A DNA stretch of 12,299 nt from JAFARE01 sp035566535 (GTDB lineage: Bacteria; Chloroflexota; Dormibacteria; Aeolococcales; Aeolococcaceae), in NCBI GenBank assembly GCA_035566535.1, contig DATMRA010000052.1:1-12299 (forward strand), given 5' to 3'. The notes under the pieces are model-generated. The model was not told the origin of the DNA. It saw only the letters and a list, made by a program, of their open reading frames with translations, and made no database searches. This document shows positions 1 to 6,640 of this stretch, piece after piece. Both the position numbers and the translations under genes were made by a program. The first letter of the stretch is position 1. Every line of letters begins with the position of its first letter.

Positions 1-1305
1 AGCCCTGACAACTCAGGGACGGTGACGCTGATCGCGAATTACATCCCGCTCGAGGGGCCAGATGGCGGCCCCAACTTCTACGAGTTCGGCGACGACGTCC
101 TGTACGAGATCAACGTCGATAACGACGGTGACGGCGACAAGGACGTCTCGTTCCGCTTCGAGTTCACCACCGAAGTCCTGAACCCTGAAACGTTCCTGTA
201 CAACACCGGGCAGATCACCGGCCTCAACGACTCCCATTTCAACCGGCGCCAGTTCTACACGGTGAGTCGCGTGCACGGAGATGACGTCCAGGTGCTCGGC
301 TCGCACCTTGCTTCACCTCCCGTGAACATAGGCCCGCGCTCGACGCCGAACTACGGCAACCTGGCGAACGCGGCAATCCATACGCTGGCTGGAGGCGTCA
401 AGGTCTTCGCGGGTCAGCGGATCGAAGGGTTCTATGTGGACCTCGGCTCCGTGTTCGACCTTGCCGCGCTGCGACCGTTTCAGAGCCTGCATCTGATCCA
501 TCCGCCGCTCAACGCGGACGGCGTTGACTCGACCAAGGCGGTGAATGTCCACAGCATGGCGATCCAGGTGCCGAAGTCGTGGCTCACCCACGACGGCTCG
601 ACCCCCACCAGCGTGACCGGTTCCAACTCAACCATCGGTGTATGGGCGGCTGCCTACCGGCGCAAGAGCCATGTGCGCGGCGACGACATCGAGTCGGGGC
701 CCTGGGTGCAGGTGTCTCGGATGGGCAACCCGCTGTTCAACGAAGTCATCGTGCCCATGGGTAAGAAAGATCGCTGGAACGCGGTCCCGCCCAGCGAAGA
801 CAACGATTTCCTTAAGTATGTGCAGCATCCGGAGCTGGCTAGCTTGCTGCCCGCCCTGTACCCGGGCGTCTTTACCAAGCTGGCCGCCTACACGAGTCCG
901 CGCGCGGACTTGCAGGCGATCCTCCTTACCGGGATACCGACCGGGGTCATCACCGGATTCCAGAATTTCACGGGACCGAAACCGGCGGACATGTTGCGGT
1001 TGAACATGGCCATTCCGCCCACCACGGTGAGTCCGAACCCGCTCGGCCTCGTCGCAGGGGATGCGGCCGGCTTTCCCAACGGGCGGCGGGTCTTCGATGA
1101 CGTCGCAACGGTGGAGGTCCGAGCGATCGCCGGGTTGACGATCCCATTTGTCGACCCCACTCACTTCCCATCGGCCGACGCCGCCGCGGCGCTCGTCTCT
1201 GACTTCACCTCGGCGCAGGTCGCGGCGATCGTCGGCAGCGCGCGCTACCAGTCGTCGTTTCCGTACCTCGGCAATCCGAAAGACGGCTTCGACAATCCGT
1301 CGTAA
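1..1305 (+). CDS. DUF4331 domain protein, 5'-truncated by window edge
   Basis: The reading frame is open from base 1 to a TAA at 1303-1305 (434 codons visible), so the N-terminus lies outside the window. The GTG at 22 is internal, since sense codons typical of the family (S-P-D-N-S-G-T) precede it. Family hallmarks seen are an early TLIANYIPLEGPDGGPNFY segment, the acidic VDNDGDGDKDVSFRFEF stretch, the RMGNPLFNEVIVPMGKKDRWN segment near residues 240-255 and GFPNGRRVFDDV near residue 350. DUF4331 proteins are usually exported and have no established biochemical role; the Asp/Asn-rich stretch could bind calcium, but that is inference. The signal peptide that such proteins often carry would be upstream of the window. 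The gene is followed by a strong hairpin at 1322-1349 and then a small gene on the same strand. Confidence 0.85.
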   Translation, partial: SPDNSGTVTLIANYIPLEGPDGGPNFYEFGDDVLYEINVDNDGDGDKDVSFRFEFTTEVLNPETFLYNTGQITGLNDSHFNRRQFYTVSRVHGDDVQVLGSHLASPPVNIGPRSTPNYGNLANAAIHTLAGGVKVFAGQRIEGFYVDLGSVFDLAALRPFQSLHLIHPPLNADGVDSTKAVNVHSMAIQVPKSWLTHDGSTPTSVTGSNSTIGVWAAAYRRKSHVRGDDIESGPWVQVSRMGNPLFNEVIVPMGKKDRWNAVPPSEDNDFLKYVQHPELASLLPALYPGVFTKLAAYTSPRADLQAILLTGIPTGVITGFQNFTGPKPADMLRLNMAIPPTTVSPNPLGLVAGDAAGFPNGRRVFDDVATVEVRAIAGLTIPFVDPTHFPSADAAAALVSDFTSAQVAAIVGSARYQSSFPYLGNPKDGFDNPS

Positions 1306-1321
1306 GGAACATGCGGTGCAA

Positions 1322-1349
1322 GCCGGTCCGAGAGCGTTCTCGGACCGGC
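1322..1349 (+). terminator. 12-bp perfect hairpin after DUF4331 gene
   Basis: Arms GCCGGTCCGAGA (1322-1333) and TCTCGGACCGGC (1338-1349) pair perfectly around a 4-nt loop GCGT, 17 bp after the stop codon. No T-run follows, as is common for actinobacterial hairpin terminators. A role in mRNA stability or in attenuation between the two genes is equally possible. Confidence 0.65.
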
Positions 1350-1398
1350 GTCACACCATGCAAGGCACAGCGATGACATCCGCCGCTGTCCGGTCCCG

Positions 1399-1710
1399 AT
1401 GAGTGAACCGTCCGTCGACTTGAGCCGCCAGGCAGGCGTCGTCCTCGACATTGGTGATGGCGTGGGCGCCCTGGTCATCCGAACCAGTGAGGACCTGCGC
1501 GGCATGGAGATCGAGGTCAGTCCACGCGGAGACGACAACGCGCGTCAACACGTCGAGGTGCATGAGCGCAGAGTCGGAGACAGGGCGGTGTTCGCTGCGG
1601 TGTTTCCCGGACTGAGCGCTGGGACCTACACGATATGGCGCGCTCCGGAGGAACGCTGGGGTGAGGTCGTGATCCGCAGCGGTCGAGTCGAGGAACTCGA
1701 CTGGACGTAA
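1399..1710 (+). CDS. Small protein of unknown function, 103 aa
   Basis: ATG start, TAA stop at 1708-1710. The protein begins MSEPSVDLSRQAGVVLDIG and has no signal peptide, membrane segment or cysteine. The middle alternates short beta-type stretches (GALVIRT, MEIEVSP, RAVFAAVFPGL, GTYTIWR), suggesting a small beta-rich fold. The segment FPGLSAGTYTIWR resembles the edge of an Ig-like or carbohydrate-binding-type sandwich, but I cannot assign a family. I recall similar short proteins as hypothetical in actinobacteria. It lies 93 bp downstream of the DUF4331 gene on the same strand, with a hairpin between them and another directly after its stop. No convincing ribosome-binding site is visible before the ATG. 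Codon use is typical for the window, which supports it being a real gene. Confidence 0.75.
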   Translation: MSEPSVDLSRQAGVVLDIGDGVGALVIRTSEDLRGMEIEVSPRGDDNARQHVEVHERRVGDRAVFAAVFPGLSAGTYTIWRAPEERWGEVVIRSGRVEELDWT

Positions 1711-1711
1711 C

Positions 1712-1732
1712 CAGCCGCGCTGGTCGCGGCTG
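1712..1732 (+). terminator. Hairpin directly after the 103-aa gene
   Basis: Arms CAGCCGCG (1712-1719) and CGCGGCTG (1725-1732) form an 8-bp perfect stem with a 5-nt loop CTGGT, starting 2 bp after the stop codon. There is no T-run. It separates this gene from the recombinase promoter about 25 bp downstream. Confidence 0.55.
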
Positions 1733-1757
1733 ACGTGCCACTGCAGCAGCAGCGGTT

Positions 1758-1763
1758 GATAAT
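1758..1763 (+). promoter_or_regulatory. -10 element (GATAAT) for leaderless recombinase gene
   Basis: GATAAT within TTGATAATG ends 6 nt before the ATG at 1770, so transcription would start at or next to the A of the start codon. No Shine-Dalgarno sequence precedes the ATG, consistent with leaderless initiation. A -35 is not obvious; GTGCCA at 1735-1740 has the right 17-nt spacing but matches poorly. Confidence 0.5.
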
Positions 1764-1769
1764 GCGGCC

Positions 1770-2813
1770 ATGGCACGCACCGCGGCATCGCGCCGGCCGA
1801 ACGCTCCGAAGAACCGGCGTCTGCCGGGGTGGGCCGGCCAGGTTCCCGGACCAGGGGATCCCCTCCCCGACCAGATCGAGCAGTTCCTCGACTGGCTGCG
1901 TGTGCAGCGAAATCGTCCGGCCACGACGGCGCGTGCGTATCGACAGGATCTGGCCAAATTTGTCGCATACATGCGGACCAGGCCCATCGCCGATGACCTG
2001 TGCGCTGCGATCGACCGATCGGTGCTGCGGCGCTACCAGATCGAGCTCGCCGACGTCCTGCCGAACCCACGGAGCCGAGCGCGCGCGCTGGTCGCGCTGC
2101 GCCGCTTCCTGGCGTACGCATACGACGAGGGCTGGATCGCGCCCGAGCTCAGCCGCCAGGTGATGGTGCCGCGGTATGTGGTCGGCGATCCGCACCCGGT
2201 TCCCACCGCCGACGTGCCCAAGCTCCTGGCTGCGCTGCCCACTCATGGTGTGCGCGACCTGCGCGATCGTGCGCTGGTGCACCTGTTGATGAGCACGGGC
2301 TGCCGGATCTCCGAAGCGTGCGCGTTGAACCGCGGCGACGTCAGACCGGAGGGCTTTCGCGTGCTCGGCAAGGGCGGCAAGCACCGGACGGTGTACTGCA
2401 CCGACGACGCTCTGGCAGCGGTGCGAGACTACCTTGCGGCGCGCGGACCCGACCCCAGCGATGCTCTGTTCATCAGCGTAGCTCGCGCCGATATGCCGCG
2501 GGGCAAGGCGCTGCCAGGGAACCGCCTCACACCCGATGGCGCGCGCCATGCCCTGACTGAGCTTCGCCGCCGAGTGGGCGCCGACCCGGCACTCTTCGCC
2601 GTCATCCGTGAGCTGCGCAGCCCTCACACCGCACGGCACACGGCAGCCACCACGCTGCTCGAGGCAACCGACGGCGACGTGCGCCTCGTGCAGGAGGTGC
2701 TGGGCCACGCCACACTCGAAACACTTCGTGTGTACACGGAGATCACCGACCGGCGCAAGCGCGCTGCGTACCAGCGGCTGGGCGTCTACCTCAAGGAGGT
2801 TGCCAACCGCTAG
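1770..2813 (+). CDS. Tyrosine recombinase (XerC/XerD-like integrase), 347 aa
   Basis: Cuts and rejoins DNA at specific sites through a 3'-phosphotyrosine intermediate. An N-terminal SAM-like core-binding domain spans roughly residues 30-120 (QIEQFLDWLRVQRNRPATTARAYRQDL is split over 35-61). The catalytic domain spans about 145-340. The full catalytic set is visible: R179 in STGCRISEA, K204 in GKGGKHR, H286 and R289 in SPHTARHT, H313 in LGHAT and Y322 in RVYTEI. The length is somewhat above the roughly 300 aa of XerC/XerD because of a basic N-terminal extension (about 30 aa) and an insert near 235-252. It stands alone: no excisionase, tRNA or direct-repeat att site was found nearby, so it could be a chromosomal Xer-type resolvase or an integron/element-type recombinase. 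Start chosen from the -10 element placed 6 nt upstream. Confidence 0.9.
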   Translation: MARTAASRRPNAPKNRRLPGWAGQVPGPGDPLPDQIEQFLDWLRVQRNRPATTARAYRQDLAKFVAYMRTRPIADDLCAAIDRSVLRRYQIELADVLPNPRSRARALVALRRFLAYAYDEGWIAPELSRQVMVPRYVVGDPHPVPTADVPKLLAALPTHGVRDLRDRALVHLLMSTGCRISEACALNRGDVRPEGFRVLGKGGKHRTVYCTDDALAAVRDYLAARGPDPSDALFISVARADMPRGKALPGNRLTPDGARHALTELRRRVGADPALFAVIRELRSPHTARHTAATTLLEATDGDVRLVQEVLGHATLETLRVYTEITDRRKRAAYQRLGVYLKEVANR

Positions 2814-2825
2814 CGTCGACGCTGG
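2810..2825 (+). terminator. Weak hairpin overlapping recombinase stop codon
   Basis: AGCGTCGACGCT at 2812-2823 is a perfect 12-bp palindrome overlapping the TAG stop. As RNA it can form a 6-bp stem (CTAGCG/CGCTGG, one G-U) with a UCGA loop. No T-run follows. It may be a weak terminator or chance. Confidence 0.3.
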
Positions 2826-3018
2826 TCAAGGCAAGATCCTCCGAAGACAACCAGAGAGATGATGCTGGCCTGGAGTGGGCCAATCTCGCCCGCCAAAGGC
2901 GAAGAAGGCGTCCGACGACCGGTTTCGCTGTGCAACGACGGCCTGCCTGCTACCCTCCCGCAGGAGCTGGTCAGGTCCAGTCAGGGTTGCGCGACTACGT
3001 CGCTCCATGGAGGCCGTC
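2814..3018 (+). other. 205-bp upstream region of propeller gene, no recognised element
   Basis: Non-coding gap between the recombinase and the propeller gene. I see a good Shine-Dalgarno GGAGG at 3009-3013, 5 nt before the ATG at 3019. I see no convincing sigma-70 promoter; TACCCT at 2951-2956 is the only -10-like hexamer with plausible bases and lacks a -35. An open frame extends upstream to a GTG at 2875, but its residues do not look like part of a signal peptide. Confidence 0.4.
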
Positions 3019-4422
3019 ATGGGGTCAATGAATCGCCGATTGGTACAGGCGACTATTGGGACGCTGCTCGCGATGGGGGCGCTGGCCCAGGCCCATCCGG
3101 TGGCGGCGGCCACCCCGGCCTGGACCGCCTACGTGACCGGCTCGAACACCGTCACCCCCATCGCCACCGCCAGCAACACCGGCGGCACGCCGATCACGGT
3201 AGGCAGCGCTCCCCTCGGGATCGCCATCACCTCGGACGGCAAAACCGCCTACGTGGCCAACGCTCTCTCGGACAATGTCACCCCCGTCGCCACCGCGAGC
3301 AACACTGCGGGCACGCCGATCGCGGTGGACACCCATCCCGTCGAGATCGCCATCACCCCGGACGGCACGACCGCCTACGTGGCCAACGAGGACTCGAACA
3401 CCGTCACCCCCATCGCCACCGCCAGCAACACTGCGGGCACGCCGATCCCGGTGGGTAACGATCCCTTCGGGATCGCCATCACCCCCGACGGCACCACCGC
3501 CTACGTGGCCAACAGCGGCTCAAACAGCGTCACCCCCATCGCCACCGCCAGCAACACCGTGGGCACGCCGATCCCGGTGGGTAACGCTCCCTTCAGGATC
3601 GCCATCACCCCGGACGGCACGACCGCCTACGTGGCCAACGAAGGCTCGAACAATGTCACCCCCATCGCCACCGCCAGCAACACTGCGGGCACCCCGATCG
3701 CGGTGGGCACCCGTCCCGTCGGGATCGCCATCACCCCGGACGGCAAAACCGCCTACGTGGCCAACAGCGGCTCGAACAGCGTCACCCCCATCGCCACCGC
3801 CAGCAACACCGCGGGAACGCCGATCACGGTGGGCAGCGCTCCCAACGGGATCGCCATCACCCCGGACGGCACCACCGCCTACGTGGCCAACCAGCTCTCG
3901 AACACCGTCACCCCCATCGCCACCGCCAGCAACAGCGCGGGCACGCCGATCCCGATGGGCAGCGCTCCCACCGGGGTGGCCATCACCCCGGACCAGGGCC
4001 CAGTGGCTCACCTCTCCGTCACCGCAGGCCAGGCTGGCTCGGCAACCAGCTTCGACGCTTCGGCGTCGACGGTGACCTTCGGCAGCATCGCCACCTACGC
4101 CTGGACCTTCGGCGACGGCAGCACGGCCAGCACGACCGCGCCGACCACGACGCACACTTATGCGGCTGCGGGCACCTTCACGGTTAGGGTCACCGAAACG
4201 AGCAGCGGGGGCACATCGACCACCCAGGTCTTCACCGGCCAGACCATGAGCCGCAACGGCGGTCCTTCGGCGACGACATCACAGGCTGTGAGTGTGGCAG
4301 CGGCAGCAGTGACGCCGGTGCCCGCCGCCGGCGCTGGGATGCCGCTGCCGGCCGGCGCGGTGACGATATCCGTGGGTATCGCCATGCTCCTGCTCGGAGC
4401 GTCGCGCCGCCGCGAACCCTGA
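3019..4422 (+). CDS. Secreted YVTN-type beta-propeller protein with PKD domain, 467 aa
   Basis: Exported protein. Residues 1-31 form a Sec signal peptide (positive MNRR, hydrophobic core, VAAA cleavage region). Residues 36-327 hold seven repeats of about 42 aa, each beginning TAYVAN and ending IAITPDG, which is the YVTN beta-propeller repeat and enough for one seven-bladed ring. Residues about 328-394 form a PKD (Ig-like) domain with YAWTFGDG (360-367), THTY (378-381) and GTFTVRV. Residues about 445-461 are hydrophobic and followed by SRRREP, so the C-terminus probably sits in the membrane or is processed; no LPXTG is present. Such proteins usually work in surface binding or adhesion, but no ligand can be named. 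The ATG at 3019 is chosen because GGAGG lies 5 nt upstream; ATG 3007 and 3028 are in-frame alternatives. It is followed by a terminator at 4424. Confidence 0.85.
   Translation: MGSMNRRLVQATIGTLLAMGALAQAHPVAAATPAWTAYVTGSNTVTPIATASNTGGTPITVGSAPLGIAITSDGKTAYVANALSDNVTPVATASNTAGTPIAVDTHPVEIAITPDGTTAYVANEDSNTVTPIATASNTAGTPIPVGNDPFGIAITPDGTTAYVANSGSNSVTPIATASNTVGTPIPVGNAPFRIAITPDGTTAYVANEGSNNVTPIATASNTAGTPIAVGTRPVGIAITPDGKTAYVANSGSNSVTPIATASNTAGTPITVGSAPNGIAITPDGTTAYVANQLSNTVTPIATASNSAGTPIPMGSAPTGVAITPDQGPVAHLSVTAGQAGSATSFDASASTVTFGSIATYAWTFGDGSTASTTAPTTTHTYAAAGTFTVRVTETSSGGTSTTQVFTGQTMSRNGGPSATTSQAVSVAAAAVTPVPAAGAGMPLPAGAVTISVGIAMLLLGASRRREP
3124..3999 (+). repeat. Seven tandem coding repeats, period 126 bp (first unit 120 bp)
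   Basis: Units start at 3124, 3244, 3370, 3496, 3622, 3748 and 3874. The core of each unit (GTCACCCCCATCGCCACCGC and neighbours) is nearly identical at the DNA level, including synonymous positions. Variation is concentrated at about residues 7-11 (ALSDN, EDSNT, SGSNS, EGSNN, QLSNT) and 28-33 of the unit. This fits recent unit duplication or gene conversion, with variable residues on exposed loops. Confidence 0.9.
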
Positions 4423-4423
4423 C

Positions 4424-4442
4424 AACCCCGGCTGCGGGGTTT
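4424..4442 (+). terminator. Rho-independent-type terminator after propeller gene
   Basis: AACCCCG (4424-4430) and CGGGGTT (4435-4441) form a 7-bp stem with a GCTG loop, ending in TTT, 1 bp after the TGA stop. The T-run is short. Confidence 0.65.
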
Positions 4443-4696
4443 GGCCAGCTAGCAGCTCCACTCTAGGCCATTCTCGCTGCCGCCAGGCGTTCGGCGGAAC
4501 TGCCGTCGACAGCGCCTCAGGGGTGATTAGCGCACCCTGGCCTGGCCAACGCGGCTGACCTTCGATACTTCGAGTGGATCGGATCCCACGGGGCGAGACT
4601 CGGGACCTCGATCGGATACTAGGTTCGCTGCCTACGTCAACGTCCCAGACGCGTACAGCCGCGTAAGTCGTGTTCGCGTCCCTGAAGCTGGCTACC
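4443..4696. other. 254-bp non-coding stretch
   Basis: It lies between the propeller-gene terminator and the end of the minus-strand NTF2-like gene, so two transcripts converge here. Frames running through it lack domain-like sequence. I found no tRNA, promoter or recognisable mobile-element remnant; the only structure is a small stem CCGCC/GGCGG around 4480-4500. Confidence 0.4.
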
Positions 4697-5119
4697 CTAA
4701 CCCGTTTGCTCCAACACGGCGATCGCGTCGATGTAGCTGTCCTTGCTTGCCACGCGACCGCTCGACACGCGGACAATGTCGACCCCCTCAAAGCTCACCT
4801 TCTGGCCGGCGGCCTTGATCGTCTGCTTTCCCACTCGGAGCGGTCCCGACAATGTCGCATGAAGTGTGTATTCCAAGACCCAGTAATCTTCCCCGACAAT
4901 GCGCGATCGGCCCTCAAAGCGGGTGTCCGCCCAGGTGGCGAAGAACGCTTCAAGTGCCACGCGAATCTCGGTCCTCCCTTTGGATCGAGAGTCGATTCCG
5001 TGCACCTGAAAAGTGGAGTCATCGAGGTGCATCGCGAGGATCCCCTCCACATCGCGATCGCCCCACGCCTTTGAATACCGACTCGCTAGTTCAACCATGG
5101 GCAGGGTGGCTTCCGGCAT
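4697..5119 (-). CDS. NTF2-like / SnoaL-like fold protein, 140 aa
   Basis: A small cone-shaped alpha+beta barrel protein. The first part (MVELASRYSKAWGDRDVEGI, residues 8-27) is the typical amphipathic helix with W and D, followed by MHLDDSTFQVHG, the helix around ALEAFFATWADTRFE and beta strands ending in VDIVRVSSGRVASKDSYID. This pattern is common to SnoaL-like/DUF4440 proteins, which range from polyketide cyclases and ketosteroid isomerases to non-catalytic proteins, so the substrate is unknown. Start: ATG 5119 is preceded by GAGGGAG about 8 nt upstream; a longer frame to 5194 is unlikely. It is on the same strand as the cupin gene, but 253 bp downstream of it, so co-transcription is uncertain. 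Confidence 0.8.
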   Translation of the reverse strand: MPEATLPMVELASRYSKAWGDRDVEGILAMHLDDSTFQVHGIDSRSKGRTEIRVALEAFFATWADTRFEGRSRIVGEDYWVLEYTLHATLSGPLRVGKQTIKAAGQKVSFEGVDIVRVSSGRVASKDSYIDAIAVLEQTG

Positions 5120-5322
5120 GCTGCTCTCCCTCGGATGAGCTGAATGGACCGAGGCGTGTCCTCGCTTTCCAACGATCCGGGTATTCAGCCGCAAGAGGAT
5201 CGTACCTCAGCGAACTTGGGGTCGCCGTGAGCCGTTTCGTTCACTACGACATCCTAGGTTCAGGGCGCTTTCGCCTCAGCCGGCGAGCACGCACTGCGGC
5301 TCCTCTGGGTACATTTGCGGAT

Positions 5323-5351
5323 ACTCGCCTGGGCGAGTGGTTCGTCACTCG
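5323..5351. repeat. Overlapping inverted repeats between cupin and NTF2-like genes
   Basis: ACTCGCC (5323-5329) and GGCGAGT (5332-5338) form a 16-bp perfect palindrome with a 2-bp centre. CGAGTG (5334-5339) also pairs with CACTCG (5346-5351) across a 6-nt loop. The middle arm can therefore take part in only one of the two structures. It lies 22 bp beyond the cupin stop on the minus strand and about 200 bp upstream of the NTF2-like start; it could be a weak terminator or an operator. Confidence 0.4.
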
Positions 5352-5372
5352 ATCGATAGCTGCTTAGTGACG

Positions 5373-5816
5373 CTACCCGACATTGAATCGCGTGGATGTC
5401 CGTTCGCCCAACTGCCGCCAGAAGTCGGGCCCCGTTGTTCCCGATTGCTGAGCCGCCCCTATCTCTCGGAATGCGATCTCGCACCCGCCAGGCGCGAAGA
5501 TGGTGAGATTGCGTCCCCCCGTCTCTCCCACCTGTATCCCATGAGGAGTTCCACGCGGCACTAACACCGTCGCGCCCGGTCCAGCGGTGAACTCGGTGTC
5601 ACCCACCGTGAAGCGGTACTCACCCTCGAGTACGTACCAACACTCCTCGGACGCCTCGTGAACGTGCAGCCCAGCTCCCTTGCCTGGTGGAATCACAGCT
5701 TCCGTCAAGCTGAAGCTGCCCAAGTTCTCTGACGTGATCTTGAGGACGAAGTCATGTCCTTGCTGTGGCCAATGGATGCGTTCACCGCCATCTGGCTCGA
5801 CGAAAATGGTCGTCAC
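5373..5816 (-). CDS. Single-domain cupin (cupin_2), 147 aa
   Basis: Small beta-barrel metal-binding protein. Cupin motif 1 is complete: G45 ... H51-V-H53 ... E58 ... G65 within GLHVHEASEECWYVLEG. Motif 2 is G81-ATVLV-P87-R-G89-TP-H92, giving a three-His/one-Glu metal site. The usual Asn after motif 2 is replaced by Val. The reaction cannot be named; cupins of this size include isomerases, dioxygenases and non-enzymatic sensors. Start: an ATG at 5834 is in frame, but the bases encoding its codons 2-4 read AGGAGGT, an excellent Shine-Dalgarno sequence 7 nt before a GTG at 5816. I therefore take GTG 5816 as the start. A -10-like TATAAG lies upstream at 5848-5853. Confidence 0.82.
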   Translation of the reverse strand: MTTIFVEPDGGERIHWPQQGHDFVLKITSENLGSFSLTEAVIPPGKGAGLHVHEASEECWYVLEGEYRFTVGDTEFTAGPGATVLVPRGTPHGIQVGETGGRNLTIFAPGGCEIAFREIGAAQQSGTTGPDFWRQLGERTSTRFNVG

Positions 5817-5847
5817 TACCGGACCTCCTGCCATCGCTGATCACGTA

Positions 5848-5853
5848 CTTATA
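5848..5853 (-). promoter_or_regulatory. Candidate -10 (TATAAG) for cupin gene
   Basis: Reading the minus strand, GTTCGTATAAG places TATAAG about 32 bp upstream of the GTG start. That leaves room for a short leader with the AGGAGG site. No good -35 is seen at 17-18 bp. Confidence 0.4.
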
Positions 5854-6085
5854 CGAACGTCGTGCCGCATCGTAGCCGCGATCCTCCACGGGGGCGCACC
5901 GCTCGGCGTCGGAACGCGCGCCGGACGTTGTCGAGGACGCGTTCTCGGGCTTGCCCACCAAAGGCCTCCGCGTCGTGTGGATCATCCCGACCCTTTATCG
6001 AGGATTGGTAGACGACCAGCCCGGAGGGTGAGTTCGGTACCAGCACCTCACGCGGTCGCTTCGGGTGACCGGCTGACCGCCGGCG

Positions 6086-6091
6086 TAGTGT
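6086..6091 (+). promoter_or_regulatory. -10 element (TAGTGT) for leaderless lipoprotein gene
   Basis: TAGTGT ends 6 nt before the GTG at 6098, the spacing expected for a leaderless transcript. No ribosome-binding site is present. A GTGACC at 6065-6070 is a possible but short-spaced -35. Confidence 0.4.
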
Positions 6092-6097
6092 TTGCGC

Positions 6098-6640
6098 GTG
6101 GCACCAAGATTCGATCTTCGGAGCGTTTGGGCGATGCTCGTGGCGCTCACGATCTGCGCTCCCTTGGCAGCATGCAGCGAGTCAACGTGGCCGAGCCCGA
6201 CCGTCGTCAGGGTCGTCCATGCTTGCAGCCTCATATCGGCCGCGCAGGTCTCCGACGCTCTCGGCACGCCGGTAACTCAAGTTACAAACGAGACCGCCTC
6301 GTGCTCCTGGTCATCGACCAGTCATACGGCCATCGGAAACTTCGACCCCACCGAGAGCCCACCACCTAACACCGCCGTCTTAGGGGCGGCGATCAGCATT
6401 CTGTCCGGCTCAGCTGCCGCCAACGCACAATCCTTGTTCCATCCGCCAGCGATGCGGTCGACCAGCGTGACAGTCCCCGGGAGTGACGCCGCTTACCTCT
6501 TATCGGGGCCGCACATCGGGATAATCCTCGCCCAGCGCGGCGCAACCGCAATACGCGTCGATGTGCTCCGCGGCAAGACCGAGGACCCCTACCTCGAGGA
6601 GCGTATTGCCGTCGTCGTGGTCAAGCGTCTTCCGAGTTGA
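6098..6640 (+). CDS. Secreted lipoprotein, DUF3558-like, 180 aa
   Basis: A signal peptide with a lipobox L-A-A-C gives a lipidated Cys26, anchoring the mature protein to the outer face of the membrane. The mature part has the pattern ACSLISAAQVSDALG followed by SCSW, resembling actinobacterial DUF3558 lipoproteins, with two cysteines that could pair. The rest (AAISILSGSAAANAQS, VPGSDAAYLLS, GIILAQRGATAIRVDV, EERIAVVVVKRL) also fits that family's layout. The function is unknown. Start: GTG 6098 is favoured over TTG 6092 because TAGTGT lies 6 nt upstream. The TGA stop overlaps the TTG start of the next gene by 3 nt (TTGA), suggesting an operon. Confidence 0.75.
   Translation: MAPRFDLRSVWAMLVALTICAPLAACSESTWPSPTVVRVVHACSLISAAQVSDALGTPVTQVTNETASCSWSSTSHTAIGNFDPTESPPPNTAVLGAAISILSGSAAANAQSLFHPPAMRSTSVTVPGSDAAYLLSGPHIGIILAQRGATAIRVDVLRGKTEDPYLEERIAVVVVKRLPS

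Noticed and set aside
1626..2708. 360-codon minus-strand frame opposite the recombinase
   Set aside because: The plus strand holds a complete recombinase with all catalytic residues; the opposite frame is compositionally biased and lacks recognisable motifs.
2860..3018. c-di-GMP riboswitch upstream of the secreted propeller gene
   Set aside because: Some fragments look familiar, but the GGGCAAACC and GACGCAAAGCC cores of the class I aptamer are absent.
3124..3999. CRISPR array
   Set aside because: The periodicity is 126 bp and in frame, and the units encode beta-propeller blades; there are no short repeats with unrelated spacers.
3275..4155. Long Pro/Arg/Ser-rich and Gly/Asp-rich open frames on both strands over the repeat region
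   Set aside because: They are by-products of a high-GC tandem repeat read in other frames; they repeat with the same period and show no independent domain.
1306..4442. Integrated mobile element around the recombinase
   Set aside because: No direct repeats, tRNA end, transposase, excisionase or phage gene was seen; the recombinase alone is not enough.
4279..4791. 170-codon minus-strand frame covering the end of the propeller gene and the gap
   Set aside because: It crosses a coding gene, a terminator and the end of the NTF2-like gene, with no domain-like sequence.
4848..4858. CGACAATGTCG-type palindromes inside the NTF2-like gene
   Set aside because: Short, within coding sequence, and not placed near a promoter; probably chance in this base composition.
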